Source of the DNA: Oscillospiraceae bacterium
GTDB lineage: Bacteria > Bacillota > Clostridia > Oscillospirales > Ruminococcaceae
Reading direction: 5' to 3'
Assembly (NCBI GenBank): GCA_003445125.1
Contig: DLVP01000109.1
Span: 1-16,437 of the forward strand
Length of the DNA stretch: 16,437 nucleotides
Below the pieces are notes generated by a model. That model was given only the letters and a program-made list of their open reading frames with translations, did no database searches and was not told the DNA's origin. Position 1 is the first letter of the stretch, and each line of letters opens with the position of its first letter. This document shows, piece after piece, positions 1 through 7,600 of this stretch. A program made the translations under genes and the position numbers.

Positions 1-1208
1 CCGTCGGAAATCTTTTTGTAGGTCTCGCTCGTCACGGTCAAGTCACAGGTCGCCTTGATTTCGGAATTGTCCAGCGCAGTCGCCGTGATGGTCGCAGAAC
101 CCGCGCCCACCGCGTGCACTCTGCCGTATTTGTCCACGGTCGCCACCTGCTCATTGCTCGAAGAGAACAGCACGGAGATAATCTCCGCATCGGCAGGCAG
201 AAGCTCCCATTCCAGCGTCAGATCCTCGCCCGTTTTCATCGTGGCAGAGGTTTTGTTCAGTGTCAGACTGCTCACGCGGACGGGGTTGTACACCACGTCG
301 GTCTTGGTCTGATTTCTGGTCAGAATTTCGTCCTTAATGCCCAGATAAATCTGCGTACCGATCTTGCGGTTGCCCTTCGGATTCGGATGTCCGTCGTCGT
401 CGGGGTGGTCGGTAGCCTCGTCCCACTTGTAGGCTTCTTGATTCAGGCTGATGCCGTGAATGTTTTTGCCCTGTGCCTGATACTCGGGAACCAGCGTCCC
501 CAAAACGCCCTTATTATAAGCGTACACGCCGTTTTCGTCCTCCGGGTTTGTCCAACCGCGGAGACTGCTCACGACCGGAAGATCGGTCAGGTACAGCGAG
601 ACGTCGGGGTTGATCTCGAAAATACGATCCACAATCACACGATAACGGTCCAGCACATCCGCCAGCTTATAGCTTCTGCCGCCTTCGCTGCCGTCATAAT
701 AGTCGTTCAGACCGATGAACACCGTCACGATGTCCGCATTCTTGACATAGTTTCCATACGGTGTTTTCGTGTAGTCATTCGTGCCGTCGCTGCCCGCAAA
801 CAGACGGTAATGCAGGCTGTTGACAGAGCCGTTGATGGTATGGTTGGTGTCGGGATAGTCGATATGCGATGTGGTGACCCACTTCGACCCGTCCCACTTA
901 TAATCCTTGGCGTCGCCGATGACCGCGCCGCCCACACCGCCGTGACGCTCGTATTTGTCCGTCACGCGGAAGTCGCCGCTTGTGCTCGGTCCGATGAACT
1001 CGAACACCGCGCCGTCCTTGATCAGATTCTCATAGATGTAGTACCGGTACGCGTTCGGTTCGATCACGCCCTGGGTGAACGAGTCGCCCATCGTGAACAC
1101 CTTCACGCGCGTCGGATAGGTCGCGTCGTCCGCCATGGCGGGGAAAGACGCGAAGCTCGCCAGCATGCAGAGGGTCAGCACGCAGGCGATGAATTTTTTT
1201 ATGTTCAT
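1..1208 (-). CDS. Secreted SGNH/GDSL-type hydrolase with Big_2 Ig-like domain (partial, runs off left edge)
   Basis: 402 codons are visible from ATG 1208-1206, with no stop before the window edge. An AGGAGG site (1222-1217) lies 8 bases upstream and fixes the start. Residues 1-26 form a signal peptide (MNIKKF, hydrophobic core, cleavage probably after AMA26). The SGNH blocks are clear: FTMGDSFTQG with nucleophile Ser43; a Gly-rich block GGVGGAVIGD; GLND with Asn168; and DDDGHPNPKG with Asp271/His274. Residues from about 305 to 390 match a bacterial Ig-like Big_2 domain (VSSLTLNKTSATMKTGE ... SSNEQVATVDKYGRVHAVG). Families with these blocks hydrolyse esters (carbohydrate O-acetyl groups or lipids); the substrate cannot be read here. 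It should act outside the cell, held by the Ig-like and missing C-terminal parts. It has its own promoter and is separated from the kinase gene by about 850 bases, so it is probably a separate transcription unit. Confidence 0.93.
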   Translation of the reverse strand, partial: MNIKKFIACVLTLCMLASFASFPAMADDATYPTRVKVFTMGDSFTQGVIEPNAYRYYIYENLIKDGAVFEFIGPSTSGDFRVTDKYERHGGVGGAVIGDAKDYKWDGSKWVTTSHIDYPDTNHTINGSVNSLHYRLFAGSDGTNDYTKTPYGNYVKNADIVTVFIGLNDYYDGSEGGRSYKLADVLDRYRVIVDRIFEINPDVSLYLTDLPVVSSLRGWTNPEDENGVYAYNKGVLGTLVPEYQAQGKNIHGISLNQEAYKWDEATDHPDDDGHPNPKGNRKIGTQIYLGIKDEILTRNQTKTDVVYNPVRVSSLTLNKTSATMKTGEDLTLEWELLPADAEIISVLFSSSNEQVATVDKYGRVHAVGAGSATITATALDNSEIKATCDLTVTSETYKKISD

Positions 1209-1242
1209 GCCTTTTTCCTCCTCTTCGGTGGTTTACTCCTTA

Positions 1243-1271
1243 AGAATAGCACAACTCTCCGAAAAAATCAA
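1243..1271 (-). promoter_or_regulatory. Sigma-70/SigA-type promoter for the SGNH hydrolase gene
   Basis: On the minus strand, TTGATT (1271-1266) and TATTCT (1248-1243) are separated by exactly 17 bases, with four of six consensus matches in each box. The -10 box is 34 bases before the ATG and the AGGAGG site lies between. The position and spacing fit; no mapped start site is available. Confidence 0.5.
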
Positions 1272-1426
1272 CAAAACTTATCGTATGTCCGGCGTCGGTT
1301 TTGTGTGGAACAACAAAAGCACTTTTCCACACTTTCAACAAAACTTTCAACATTCTTTTGTTCAAGGTGCAGATTTTTTTGTTTTTTCCGTGCAAAAAAA
1401 AATGGCGGCTTTCGTGGAAAATGTCA

Positions 1427-1452
1427 TGCGCGCCGACGGACGCCGGCGCGCA
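1427..1452. repeat. Perfect 9-bp inverted repeat
   Basis: TGCGCGCCG (1427-1435) and CGGCGCGCA (1444-1452) are exact reverse complements around an 8-base spacer. It would form a very GC-rich hairpin in either transcript. No convincing U-tract follows directly on either strand, so it is not called as a terminator. It lies about 150 bases upstream of the hydrolase promoter. Confidence 0.6.
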
Positions 1453-1636
1453 GAAGGCGAAAAATGCACAAATAATCGCGTATTTCGCAAAATTTTAATA
1501 CTGACCTTTTTTTGCCCGCAAAATCCTCCCCGTGAAACCCGGAAAATCTCTTTTTGCTGTCCGAAATGGGGGAGTTTTTTCACAGGCGGCACAAAAAATC
1601 GTCTTTGATATTTTCCGTAATTTTGCACCGACTCAT

Positions 1637-1679
1637 GGCGCCCTTGCGGTAAGGGCGGCTGGCGCGAAGCGGGTGAGGG
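1637..1679 (-). repeat. Two-hairpin interspersed repeat, copy C (inverted orientation)
   Basis: Read on the minus strand it begins CCCTCACCCGCTTCGCGCCA and ends in the stem GCCCTT-accgc-AAGGGC (1656-1640). This is the same order as copies A and B: a CCTCA/CCTTC-type lead, a small hairpin, a short linker, then a strong pyrimidine-purine hairpin. It is more divergent than A and B are from each other and lacks their GTTGAC tail. Confidence 0.5.
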
Positions 1680-1735
1680 ATTGCCTTGAAAGCGCTGAAA
1701 AACCTCGGCTTTCTGCTGATTTGAAGTTCCGCGGG

Positions 1736-1810
1736 CTCCTTCCGTCACGCTTGCGCGTGCCACCTTCCTCCCGGAGGAAGGCAGCGGTTGACGAACTGCG
1801 CTGCCGCAGA
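1736..1810 (+). repeat. Two-hairpin interspersed repeat, copy A
   Basis: A first hairpin CACGC-ttgc-GCGTG (1746-1759) is followed by a second, CCTTCCTCC-c-GGAGGAAGG (1763-1781), then the tail GTTGACGAACTGCGCTGCCG and CAGA. The tail is nearly the same as in copy B (GTTGACCAACTGTTCTGCCA and CAGA), so the unit is longer than the hairpins. Small non-coding palindromic units of this kind are common between genes in Clostridia; whether they spread as non-autonomous mobile elements cannot be told from one window. Confidence 0.65.
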
Positions 1811-1890
1811 TTTTCTTCCTGCTGAGTCCACCCAAAAATTCACTCACAGCCGCAGCGACACAAAACCTGCTTCCTTCCAAACCCTCAACA

Positions 1891-1967
1891 CCCCTCAGTC
1901 GCCTACGGCGACAGCTCCCCTCTTTGAAAGAGGGCAGCCTACTGTTGACCAACTGTTCTGCCACAGA
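1891..1967 (+). repeat. Two-hairpin interspersed repeat, copy B
   Basis: Hairpin GTCGCC-tac-GGCGAC (1898-1912) is followed by CCCTCTTT-g-AAAGAGGG (1918-1934), then GGCAGCC and a GTTGAC...CTGCCACAGA tail shared with copy A. The stems differ in sequence from copy A while pairing is kept, which suggests selection on, or copying of, the folded form. Confidence 0.7.
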
Positions 1968-2018
1968 AAAGAAGAATGTGCGGACTTTCGCTGATTTTGC
2001 AGAAATCACCTTCGGCAC

Positions 2019-2057
2019 AAAACGCCCCCGCGGCGTGCCGCGGGGCGGGGGTGTTTT
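2019..2057 (-). terminator. Intrinsic terminator of the response regulator-kinase operon
   Basis: Read on the minus strand, a GC stem pairs CGCCCCGCGGC with GCCGCGGGGGCG around a 2-base loop with one bulged G. It is followed by TTTT (2022-2019) and flanked upstream by AAAA, so the stem can extend. It starts at the kinase stop codon (2058-2056). Confidence 0.75.
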
Positions 2058-2895
2058 ACGGTTCGGTTTTCTGGCAGAGCACCGAGGCGCAGAACATTCC
2101 GTCCTTGGTCTCGAAACGGCACACGCCGTGATACCGTTCGGCAATGCTTCGGACCGATCGGGTGCCGAGTCCCATGCCTTTGTGCTTGGCGGAGAGAAGC
2201 GTGCCGTCGGACGCGTAGCGAAGCGTGCCGTGAAAAGAATTGTCCACCGTGACGCACAGCGAGCGGTCGTCGCCGCGGGCGCGGACAACGATCTTCCGCT
2301 CCCCTTCTTCCTGCGCGCGGCAGGCGTCCAGCGCGTTTTCCAGAAGATTGCCGAGCAGCACCGACAGATCGGGGTCGGAAACCGCGGCACGATCCGGAAT
2401 CTCGGCTTTGACGTCATAGTCCACCCCGCTGTCTTTTGCCTGCTGGGCAAAATAGAGCAGGACGGCGTTGGCGGCGGTGTTTTCGCAGAACCGCACCAGC
2501 GAATCGTCGGGAAGCGCGGCGCTGTATCGGTTCAGATATTCCCGAAGTGCGGAGAGATTGCCGTGATTGAGATATTCCTGCATCAACGTGATATGGTGGC
2601 GCACGTCGTGTTTGGCACGGCGGGCGTCGATAATTTTTTCCCGAAGATTTTCGTACTGCATCGCCTGTACGGCGAGCCGATGGTTTTCTTCCTTCAGCTC
2701 CAGGGTGCGGTTCTGCTCAAGAACCAGGCGGGTGACCACATAATAAATCAAAATCGCGCCGATATTGACCGCGAAAAGAAACAGCGTGTTCTTCGGGCGC
2801 AGAGCGATTTGAAGGCTCGTGCGGGAATGTTGCCGTAAAACGCGTAATACCACATCAGATAAAAGGTCGCGGGAATCAGCCAGAGATACCGCCAC
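2056..2895 (-). CDS. GHKL sensor histidine kinase, C-terminal part (frameshifted from the N-terminal part)
   Basis: Catalytic half of an AgrC/NatK-like kinase. In the 279-residue frame starting at ATG 2895, residues before about 28 (upstream of about 2815) are probably out of frame. The true protein enters this frame near SLQIALRPKN. Then come a last membrane segment (about 37-54), a coiled linker (about 55-90), the H-box KHDVRHH with phospho-acceptor His96, and the GHKL ATPase domain with N-box LLENALDA (Asn187) and G-box KGMGLG (240-244). The GHKL domain binds ATP and phosphorylates His96, which would pass phosphate to the neighbouring LytTR regulator. Kinase motifs are all intact, so only the junction with the sensor half is damaged. 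The stop codon sits in the start of the terminator. See the N-terminal part at 2748-3389. Confidence 0.85.
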   Translation of the reverse strand: MAVSLADSRDLLSDVVLRVLRQHSRTSLQIALRPKNTLFLFAVNIGAILIYYVVTRLVLEQNRTLELKEENHRLAVQAMQYENLREKIIDARRAKHDVRHHITLMQEYLNHGNLSALREYLNRYSAALPDDSLVRFCENTAANAVLLYFAQQAKDSGVDYDVKAEIPDRAAVSDPDLSVLLGNLLENALDACRAQEEGERKIVVRARGDDRSLCVTVDNSFHGTLRYASDGTLLSAKHKGMGLGTRSVRSIAERYHGVCRFETKDGMFCASVLCQKTEP

Positions 2896-3389
2896 TCAAA
2901 GCCCGACGGTTCTTTTTCCACCGCCGGTGTATATACTGTCTTGATGTAAAAAAACAGCGGCACAAAAATCACCAGTTCCACGGCAAGCAGCATAAGCGAA
3001 AATGACCAGCGATAGCTTTGCACCGCCAGCGTCGGGAAAAGCAGACCCTCCGCCGTTTTCGCCGTAATGACCGCGAGATTGGCGAGATTGGAAATCATCA
3101 GCAGGGTGAAAAACGTCTTTCCGAAATGTTTTTTCACGGCGAGGAAATAAAACGCCGCATACAGAAGCGTGCTGACTGCGCTGATCAGCCCCGACCGACC
3201 GTCGGAATAAAACGCCGCCCAGAATCCGAGGAAAAGCTGAAGCACGGTGAGGATTCCGATCAGCCCCGCCGTCATGCGGCGGGAAAAGCGCAGACAGTGG
3301 CGAAACGGGTAGAGCGCCAGCGCGAGAAAAGGAAGAAAATTCAGCAAAGAATATGCCGAAACCTCTGCCAATCGGTAAATCGGCGGCAT
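2748..3389 (-). CDS. GHKL sensor histidine kinase, N-terminal membrane sensor part (frameshifted)
   Basis: Starts at ATG 3389-3387, whose A is also the last base of the regulator's TAA stop (TAATG), so translation is coupled; a GGGGG run (3403-3399) is the likely ribosome site. Six hydrophobic segments are visible (about residues 13-29, 40-60, 67-85, 93-112, 128-149, 168-185). A seventh lies in the other frame, matching the multi-pass sensors of AgrC-like kinases. After FYLMWYYAFYGN the frame drifts into Cys/Arg-rich residues and stops at 2748, while the -1 frame continues as a good kinase. One missing base between about 2805 and 2830 explains both halves. It may be a true pseudogene or a sequencing/assembly indel. 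The signal sensed is unknown; peptide ligands are known for some relatives. Confidence 0.8.
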   Translation of the reverse strand: MPPIYRLAEVSAYSLLNFLPFLALALYPFRHCLRFSRRMTAGLIGILTVLQLFLGFWAAFYSDGRSGLISAVSTLLYAAFYFLAVKKHFGKTFFTLLMISNLANLAVITAKTAEGLLFPTLAVQSYRWSFSLMLLAVELVIFVPLFFYIKTVYTPAVEKEPSGFEWRYLWLIPATFYLMWYYAFYGNIPARAFKSLCARRTRCFFSRSISARF

Positions 3390-4102
3390 TATTTTTTGCC
3401 CCCTTCCCTCACCCGCTCAAAGCGGAAGTTGAAATAGGCATCGGTCACCTGTTTTGCCTTGCGGCGGCTGATCGGCACCCGACTGCCGTCGCTCATCACA
3501 AAGGTGCTTTCCGACTGCGAGACGACCTCGTAAAAATTGACGATAAAGCCCTTGGACGGGCTGAAAAAATAAGGGTACGCACACAAAAGCGATTCGATTT
3601 CCGAAAAATTCGCCCGTACCGGCGTGTCCTCTCCGCCTTTTGCGTGGAGAATCACGCGATGAGCCGAACAGTCCGCATACACGATCTCCCGAAGCCGCAC
3701 GTCGGTGCCGTCCGGGAGCTTCACGGTCCGCAGCTGCTCCATCTGCGCGAGATCAAGCCGGTCGAGCATCGCCCGAACCCGCTCCGTACCGAAGGGCTTG
3801 TGCAGGTAATAGCAGGCGTTGACCTCATAGCTTTCGCTGGCAAACTCGTTGCTGGTGGTACTGAACACGAGCTTCACCATCGGGTCGGTTTTCCGGATTT
3901 CGCGGGCAACGTCCATTCCGTTGAGCCGATCCATGAAAATGTCCAGAATCACAAGGTCGAAAAGCCCCTTCTGCCAGACGGACAAAAACGCTTCCCCGCT
4001 TGAAAACGGCTCGACGGCACAGGAATCTCCGAGCAGTCCGTTCAGACAGGCGCGCAGGTGATCGCGCGCGATCGGATCGTCATCCACAACGGCAATTTTC
4101 AA
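3389..4102 (-). CDS. LytTR-family response regulator
   Basis: 237 residues, the normal length for an AgrA/NatR/LytR-like regulator. The receiver domain (about 1-115) has the acidic cluster VVDDD (Asp7-9), phospho-acceptor Asp54 in LVILDIFM, Ser81/Thr82 and the HKPF motif with Lys102. The LytTR DNA-binding domain follows (about 135-232: VKLPDGTDVRLREIVYAD ... FFSPSKGFIVNFYEVV ... VPISRRKAKQV). The first codon is TTG (4102-4100); a GGAGG lies only 2 bases upstream, so the AGGGGG run ending at 4111 with 8-base spacing is the better ribosome site. The gene overlaps the kinase by one base. Its promoter faces a direct repeat suited to a LytTR protein, so autoregulation and control of the divergent operon are likely (inference). 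Confidence 0.95.
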   Translation of the reverse strand: MKIAVVDDDPIARDHLRACLNGLLGDSCAVEPFSSGEAFLSVWQKGLFDLVILDIFMDRLNGMDVAREIRKTDPMVKLVFSTTSNEFASESYEVNACYYLHKPFGTERVRAMLDRLDLAQMEQLRTVKLPDGTDVRLREIVYADCSAHRVILHAKGGEDTPVRANFSEIESLLCAYPYFFSPSKGFIVNFYEVVSQSESTFVMSDGSRVPISRRKAKQVTDAYFNFRFERVREGGKK

Positions 4103-4129
4103 CGCCTCCGCCCCCTTTCGTTCCCCTGT

Positions 4130-4158
4130 ATTTTACCACAGATCCGCGAAAAAGACAA
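4130..4158 (-). promoter_or_regulatory. Promoter of the response regulator-kinase operon
   Basis: TTGTCT (4158-4153), a 17-base spacer and TAAAAT (4135-4130) on the minus strand; both boxes are near consensus. The -10 box is 27 bases before the TTG start. The -35 box begins 7 bases from the direct repeat at 4166-4197. Confidence 0.7.
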
Positions 4159-4165
4159 GGGAAAA

Positions 4166-4197
4166 ACCGCTTGTGCCGTTTTTTGACCGCTTGTGCC
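4166..4197. promoter_or_regulatory. Perfect 12-base direct repeat, candidate LytTR operator
   Basis: ACCGCTTGTGCC occurs at 4166-4177 and again at 4186-4197, separated by 8 bases (period 20, about two helical turns). LytTR regulators such as AgrA are known to bind direct repeats about two turns apart on one DNA face. The repeat lies exactly 7 bases from the -35 box of each divergent promoter, so one bound dimer could act on both. That it is bound by the adjacent regulator is inference. Confidence 0.7.
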
Positions 4198-4204
4198 AAA
4201 GCGA

Positions 4205-4233
4205 TTGTGTTTTCGGGCGGATTCCTGTATACT
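4205..4233 (+). promoter_or_regulatory. Promoter of the pseudo-receiver/giant surface protein operon
   Basis: TTGTGT (4205-4210), a 17-base spacer and TATACT (4228-4233). The -10 box is 35 bases before the GTG start. The -35 box is weak at its last bases, which fits a promoter that needs an activator bound at the direct repeat just upstream. Confidence 0.65.
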
Positions 4234-4268
4234 GTAACTGTAAAATTATGCGTTCGGGGAGGTGCCGC

Positions 4269-4622
4269 GTGAAAGTTGTTTTTTACGGGACGGAGGCGGA
4301 GCAGCGGGAATTGGAAAAAATCTTTTCCGGACTGCCCGATTACTGTTACCGCAACATCGGGATCGTCGGTTTTTCGGACTACGACCGACTGATCGCGGGA
4401 CTGGACGAAAGCCCGCCCGCATTGATCATCGTCGCCATGAACGGTGCCGACGGTATGGAAGGCGTGATTGCCGCAAAGCACGTGCAAAAGAACACGCCGA
4501 TCGTCTGGTTTTCGGACGATAAAGGCTTCGGAACGCAGTCGTACCGGCTCGGCTGTGCGTATTTCCACGAAAAGCCCCTTTCGCCGGAAATCATCTCGCA
4601 AGCAATGGCAAAATGTGTGTAA
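4269..4622 (+). CDS. Stand-alone receiver-like protein without phospho-acceptor (pseudo-receiver)
   Basis: 117 residues from GTG 4269, chosen because GGGGAGG (4256-4262) lies 6 bases upstream and the promoter at 4205-4233 excludes the longer frame. The order of strands and helices follows the receiver domain of the neighbouring LytTR regulator: PALIIVAMNGADGMEG aligns with FDLVILDIFMDRLNGMD, and CAYFHEKPL with CYYLHKPF (Lys102-Pro103 in both). The phospho-acceptor Asp is Ala56, and the acidic cluster is replaced by FYGTE. There is no output domain. It should therefore not be phosphorylated in the usual way. It may bind the kinase or regulator as a decoy or modulator, or be a receiver-fold protein with a new role. 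It is 12 bases upstream of the giant surface protein gene and co-transcribed with it. Confidence 0.8.
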   Translation: MKVVFYGTEAEQRELEKIFSGLPDYCYRNIGIVGFSDYDRLIAGLDESPPALIIVAMNGADGMEGVIAAKHVQKNTPIVWFSDDKGFGTQSYRLGCAYFHEKPLSPEIISQAMAKCV

Positions 4623-4634
4623 AGGAGAAGTGCA

Positions 4635-7600
4635 ATGAACACAATAACCTGGGAAAAGAGAGTTGTCTCGATGCTGCTGGCAGTTCTCATGGTCTTTTCG
4701 GTTCTGCCCGTGCAGGTCTTTGCCGCGACGGACAGCCCGATCGACACCTCCTACTCAAGGGCAATGGAGGATATGGAGGAGGAGTACGGCTATCACGAGT
4801 ACGATCTCGGTGCGACGTATGAGAAAGACGCCACCACCTTCCGCCTCTGGGCGCCTTCCGCCTACGATGTGAAGGTGACGGTGTATCAAGCCGCCTCAAG
4901 TGCAGCCGGAAACGATTTCAAGCTGGGGACCTTCTCGCTTGAAAAGCGGTTGATAGGCGGCGTGTGGGACGGTACATGGACGATTACGCTCGTCGGCGAC
5001 TGGAAAGATCTTTATTATACGTACACGGTCACGACGGCAAAATCCACGCAGGAAATTCCCGATCCGTACAGCTATGAGCTGGGTCCCGACGGCACGCGCA
5101 CGCGCATCGCGGACATTTCCACGATGACGCCCGACGGCTGGGCTTCGGACAGCCGCGTCCGTTTTGACGCGGACAATGCCGTGGTTTATCGGCTCAATAT
5201 CACCGATTTCACCGCCGACATTTTCACCGCCGATGCGGGAAAATTCCCGTCGCTTACCGAAAGCGGTGCGACGATAAACGGAAGTCCCTCCTTCCCTTCG
5301 GCGGGCATTGATTACCTCAAACAACTCGGCGTGACCGCCGTGGAGCTGGACGGCTTTTGCAGTCCGTATTCGGTGCTGACGCCGAATACCCAGGCGGCAG
5401 CCGTCAGCAGCGATGTGATCACCGAGGCGCGGGCATTGGTGCAGGCGCTGCACCAAGCGGGAATCTCCGTCATTCTTCGCCTGCCCTCCGCTTTCAACGA
5501 GCTGGACAACGGCGCGCTTGAAGGTGCGGTACCGAATTACTATTGCCGTCTGAGCGTCAAGGGCGAACGCTATGACGGTTCGGGCTACGGTTACGAGTTC
5601 GGCACCGAACGCCTGATGTACAGACATTATATGATTACCGCACTGCGCAATTGGGTGGAAAACTTCCACATCGACGGTTTTTCCTTTGAGCAGAGCGCAC
5701 TGATGGACGTGGAAGCGTTTCAGACGTTCATCGACAGCGTGGACAGCGACGTCGCCTTTTTCGCGGACGGCACGTGCGTTGCCGAAAACCGCCATCCGAC
5801 GCTGACCTGCGAAGGAAACAGATTCAAGCGCGCCACCAAGAAAAACACCCCGTCGTCGGTGATTTTTGCGCCGGTTTCGGAAACGTCGCTTTACAGTGAA
5901 ATCGCCGCCGACCTCGGCGTGTCTGCCGACGTCAGAAACGAAACCGCCGTGAAGCGCACCAAGCTCGCGGCAGGACTTCTCGCCGCCTCGAAGGGCGTTT
6001 TCTTCATCAACGCGGGCGACGAAATGGGCAACGCGGAGACAAAAATCAAGTGGGAAAACCTCAACACCTACTATGACCTCGTGTCGTACTACCGCGGACT
6101 GATCGCACTGCGCAAGGCGTTCCCCGCCTTCGCTCAGAGCGGGCTTTCCTTCACGCGGGACAATGTGCTTTCCGCTTCCGGGGCGGACAGCGCCGTGATG
6201 GGCGGCACAAGTGCCGCCGAATGGAACACGGTTGCCGTCCTTTACAACACCGATGAAACCCGTGCAGACTTCACCGTCGCGGGCGCGAACGCATGGAACG
6301 TCGTTGTTTCCGACGGTTTCGCGGGTGTGGACAGCTTTGATACCGTCACGGGCAGCAAGGTTTCGCTCGCGGGTAATTCTCTGCGGGTGCTGGTCGATTC
6401 GGGAAGCTTCTCCTCGCTGGGAATCGACTCGGGCATGAAAAAAATGAAAATTCAGTTTGTTGATTTCGAGACCGCTCAGCCGATCGCGTCGGACGTCATC
6501 CTCCTCGGCATCGCGGGAACGAATTATCAGATTTCTCCCCTTCCGCGCAACGGCTATATGCCGAAGGACAACGGCTCCATCGTCGGTCAGTTCGGCGACG
6601 CGCCGGGTTCCACCTTTTATTATGTGAAGGCGTTTGACGGTCTGGAGGAAGGAGAAACCTACTATGCGCCGGTTTCCTTCTCGATCAAAAATGTCGAAAA
6701 CATCGACTCCGTCATGGCAAACGGCACGGTGCTGACCCCCAACGCCGGCGGAAAATACCTTCTCAGAAACGCGGGCGCGCAAACCGTGACCGTGACCGAC
6801 AAGAACGGAAACTCCGCAACCGTGAATGTCACGGTCGTTGTCTGCGAACACGAAGGCGGCTTTGACAAAAACGGCATCTGCAATGACTGCCATCAGCGGT
6901 TTGAAGCAAAGGTCGAAGCGAACGGAGCGGTTGAGTACTTCCGCACTTTGGCGGATGCCGCGGCAGCCGTGGTAGGCAGCAACGGCATGCTCACGCTGCT
7001 TTGCGACATCACGTTGAATGACACGCTGTACATTTACAACTGTGCCGCCAACCTCAATCTCAACGGCAAAACCGTCAGCGGCACGGGCACGGTAATCATC
7101 GGCACTTCGCAGGACAACGTGACGGCAGATACCGATTTGAAGCTTCGTTCATACGGCACCGTGAATGTTCCGATTACGGTGGCTTACGGCTCCGTCACCG
7201 TCACCGATGCTGTGACCTTTTCCAAGGACGTCACCGTCCGCGGGAACCTCGCCGTTGACGGCACAGCAATGTTTGACGGCGCGGTGATTCTGCAATCGAG
7301 CGGCTTTCTCGCGCTTAAAGACGGTACATACAAGTGCATCCGCTCCGATTCGGAAATTTCCCTCGGCTCCATGCTGGCGCCCGGGTATCTCTTTGCCACC
7401 GAAAGCGGCACCTATCTCGACAGCGACATCACCGTGACGGAGACGGCAGAAACCCTGACCGTCCTCGAATGCCTGCATCCGAACGACAGAATCGGCGATG
7501 ACGGCAAATGCAGTCTCTGCTCCACACAGATGGCTGTCAAGGCGGACGACCGATTCTTTTCTTCCTACGAGTCTGCGGTGAAATACGCCAACACGCGCAG

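Larger units (their letters stand above)
1272..2018. other. Intergenic region, 747 bases, non-coding
   Basis: No convincing gene lies here. Reading frames crossing it on either strand have low-complexity, Arg/Pro-rich translations and no recognisable domain. The left part (1272-1620) is AT-rich with poly-A and poly-T runs and one strong 9-bp inverted repeat. The right part (1621-1985) holds three copies of a two-hairpin repeat described separately. No tRNA, rRNA or riboswitch core was recognised. Confidence 0.7.

Noticed and set aside
1323..1331. TTTTCCACA, a DnaA-box-like nonamer
   Set aside because: Only one good match, with one weaker match nearby (TTTTCCACG, minus strand); there is no cluster, and no dnaA or dnaN gene to support an origin.
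114..1475. 453-codon plus-strand open frame over the SGNH hydrolase
   Set aside because: The minus strand has a signal peptide, all SGNH blocks, a Shine-Dalgarno site and a promoter; the plus frame runs on into the AT-rich intergenic region without any motif.
1362..2450. 362-codon minus-strand open frame across the intergenic repeats and kinase end
   Set aside because: It reads the kinase domain out of frame, crosses the terminator and hairpin repeats, and gives an Arg/Pro/Ser-rich translation.
2800..2830. Programmed -1 frameshift in the kinase
   Set aside because: No X-XXY-YYZ slippery heptamer or downstream pseudoknot is evident, and kinases of this family are not known to use frameshifting; an indel is simpler.
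4200..4211. Possible third half-site (AGCGATTGTGTT) next to the direct repeat
   Set aside because: Only 8 of 12 bases match, the spacing is 14 rather than 20, and it overlaps the -35 box; it may be chance.
4173..4268. Longer start for the pseudo-receiver (ATG 4173 or ATG 4248)
   Set aside because: ATG 4173 lies upstream of the promoter and inside the direct repeat; ATG 4248 has no ribosome site, while GTG 4269 has GGGGAGG 6 bases upstream and begins the first receiver strand.
4896..6893. 665-codon minus-strand open frame opposite the pullulanase-like domain
   Set aside because: Same antisense effect; no ribosome site or recognisable domain, while the plus strand shows a clear pullulanase-family alignment.
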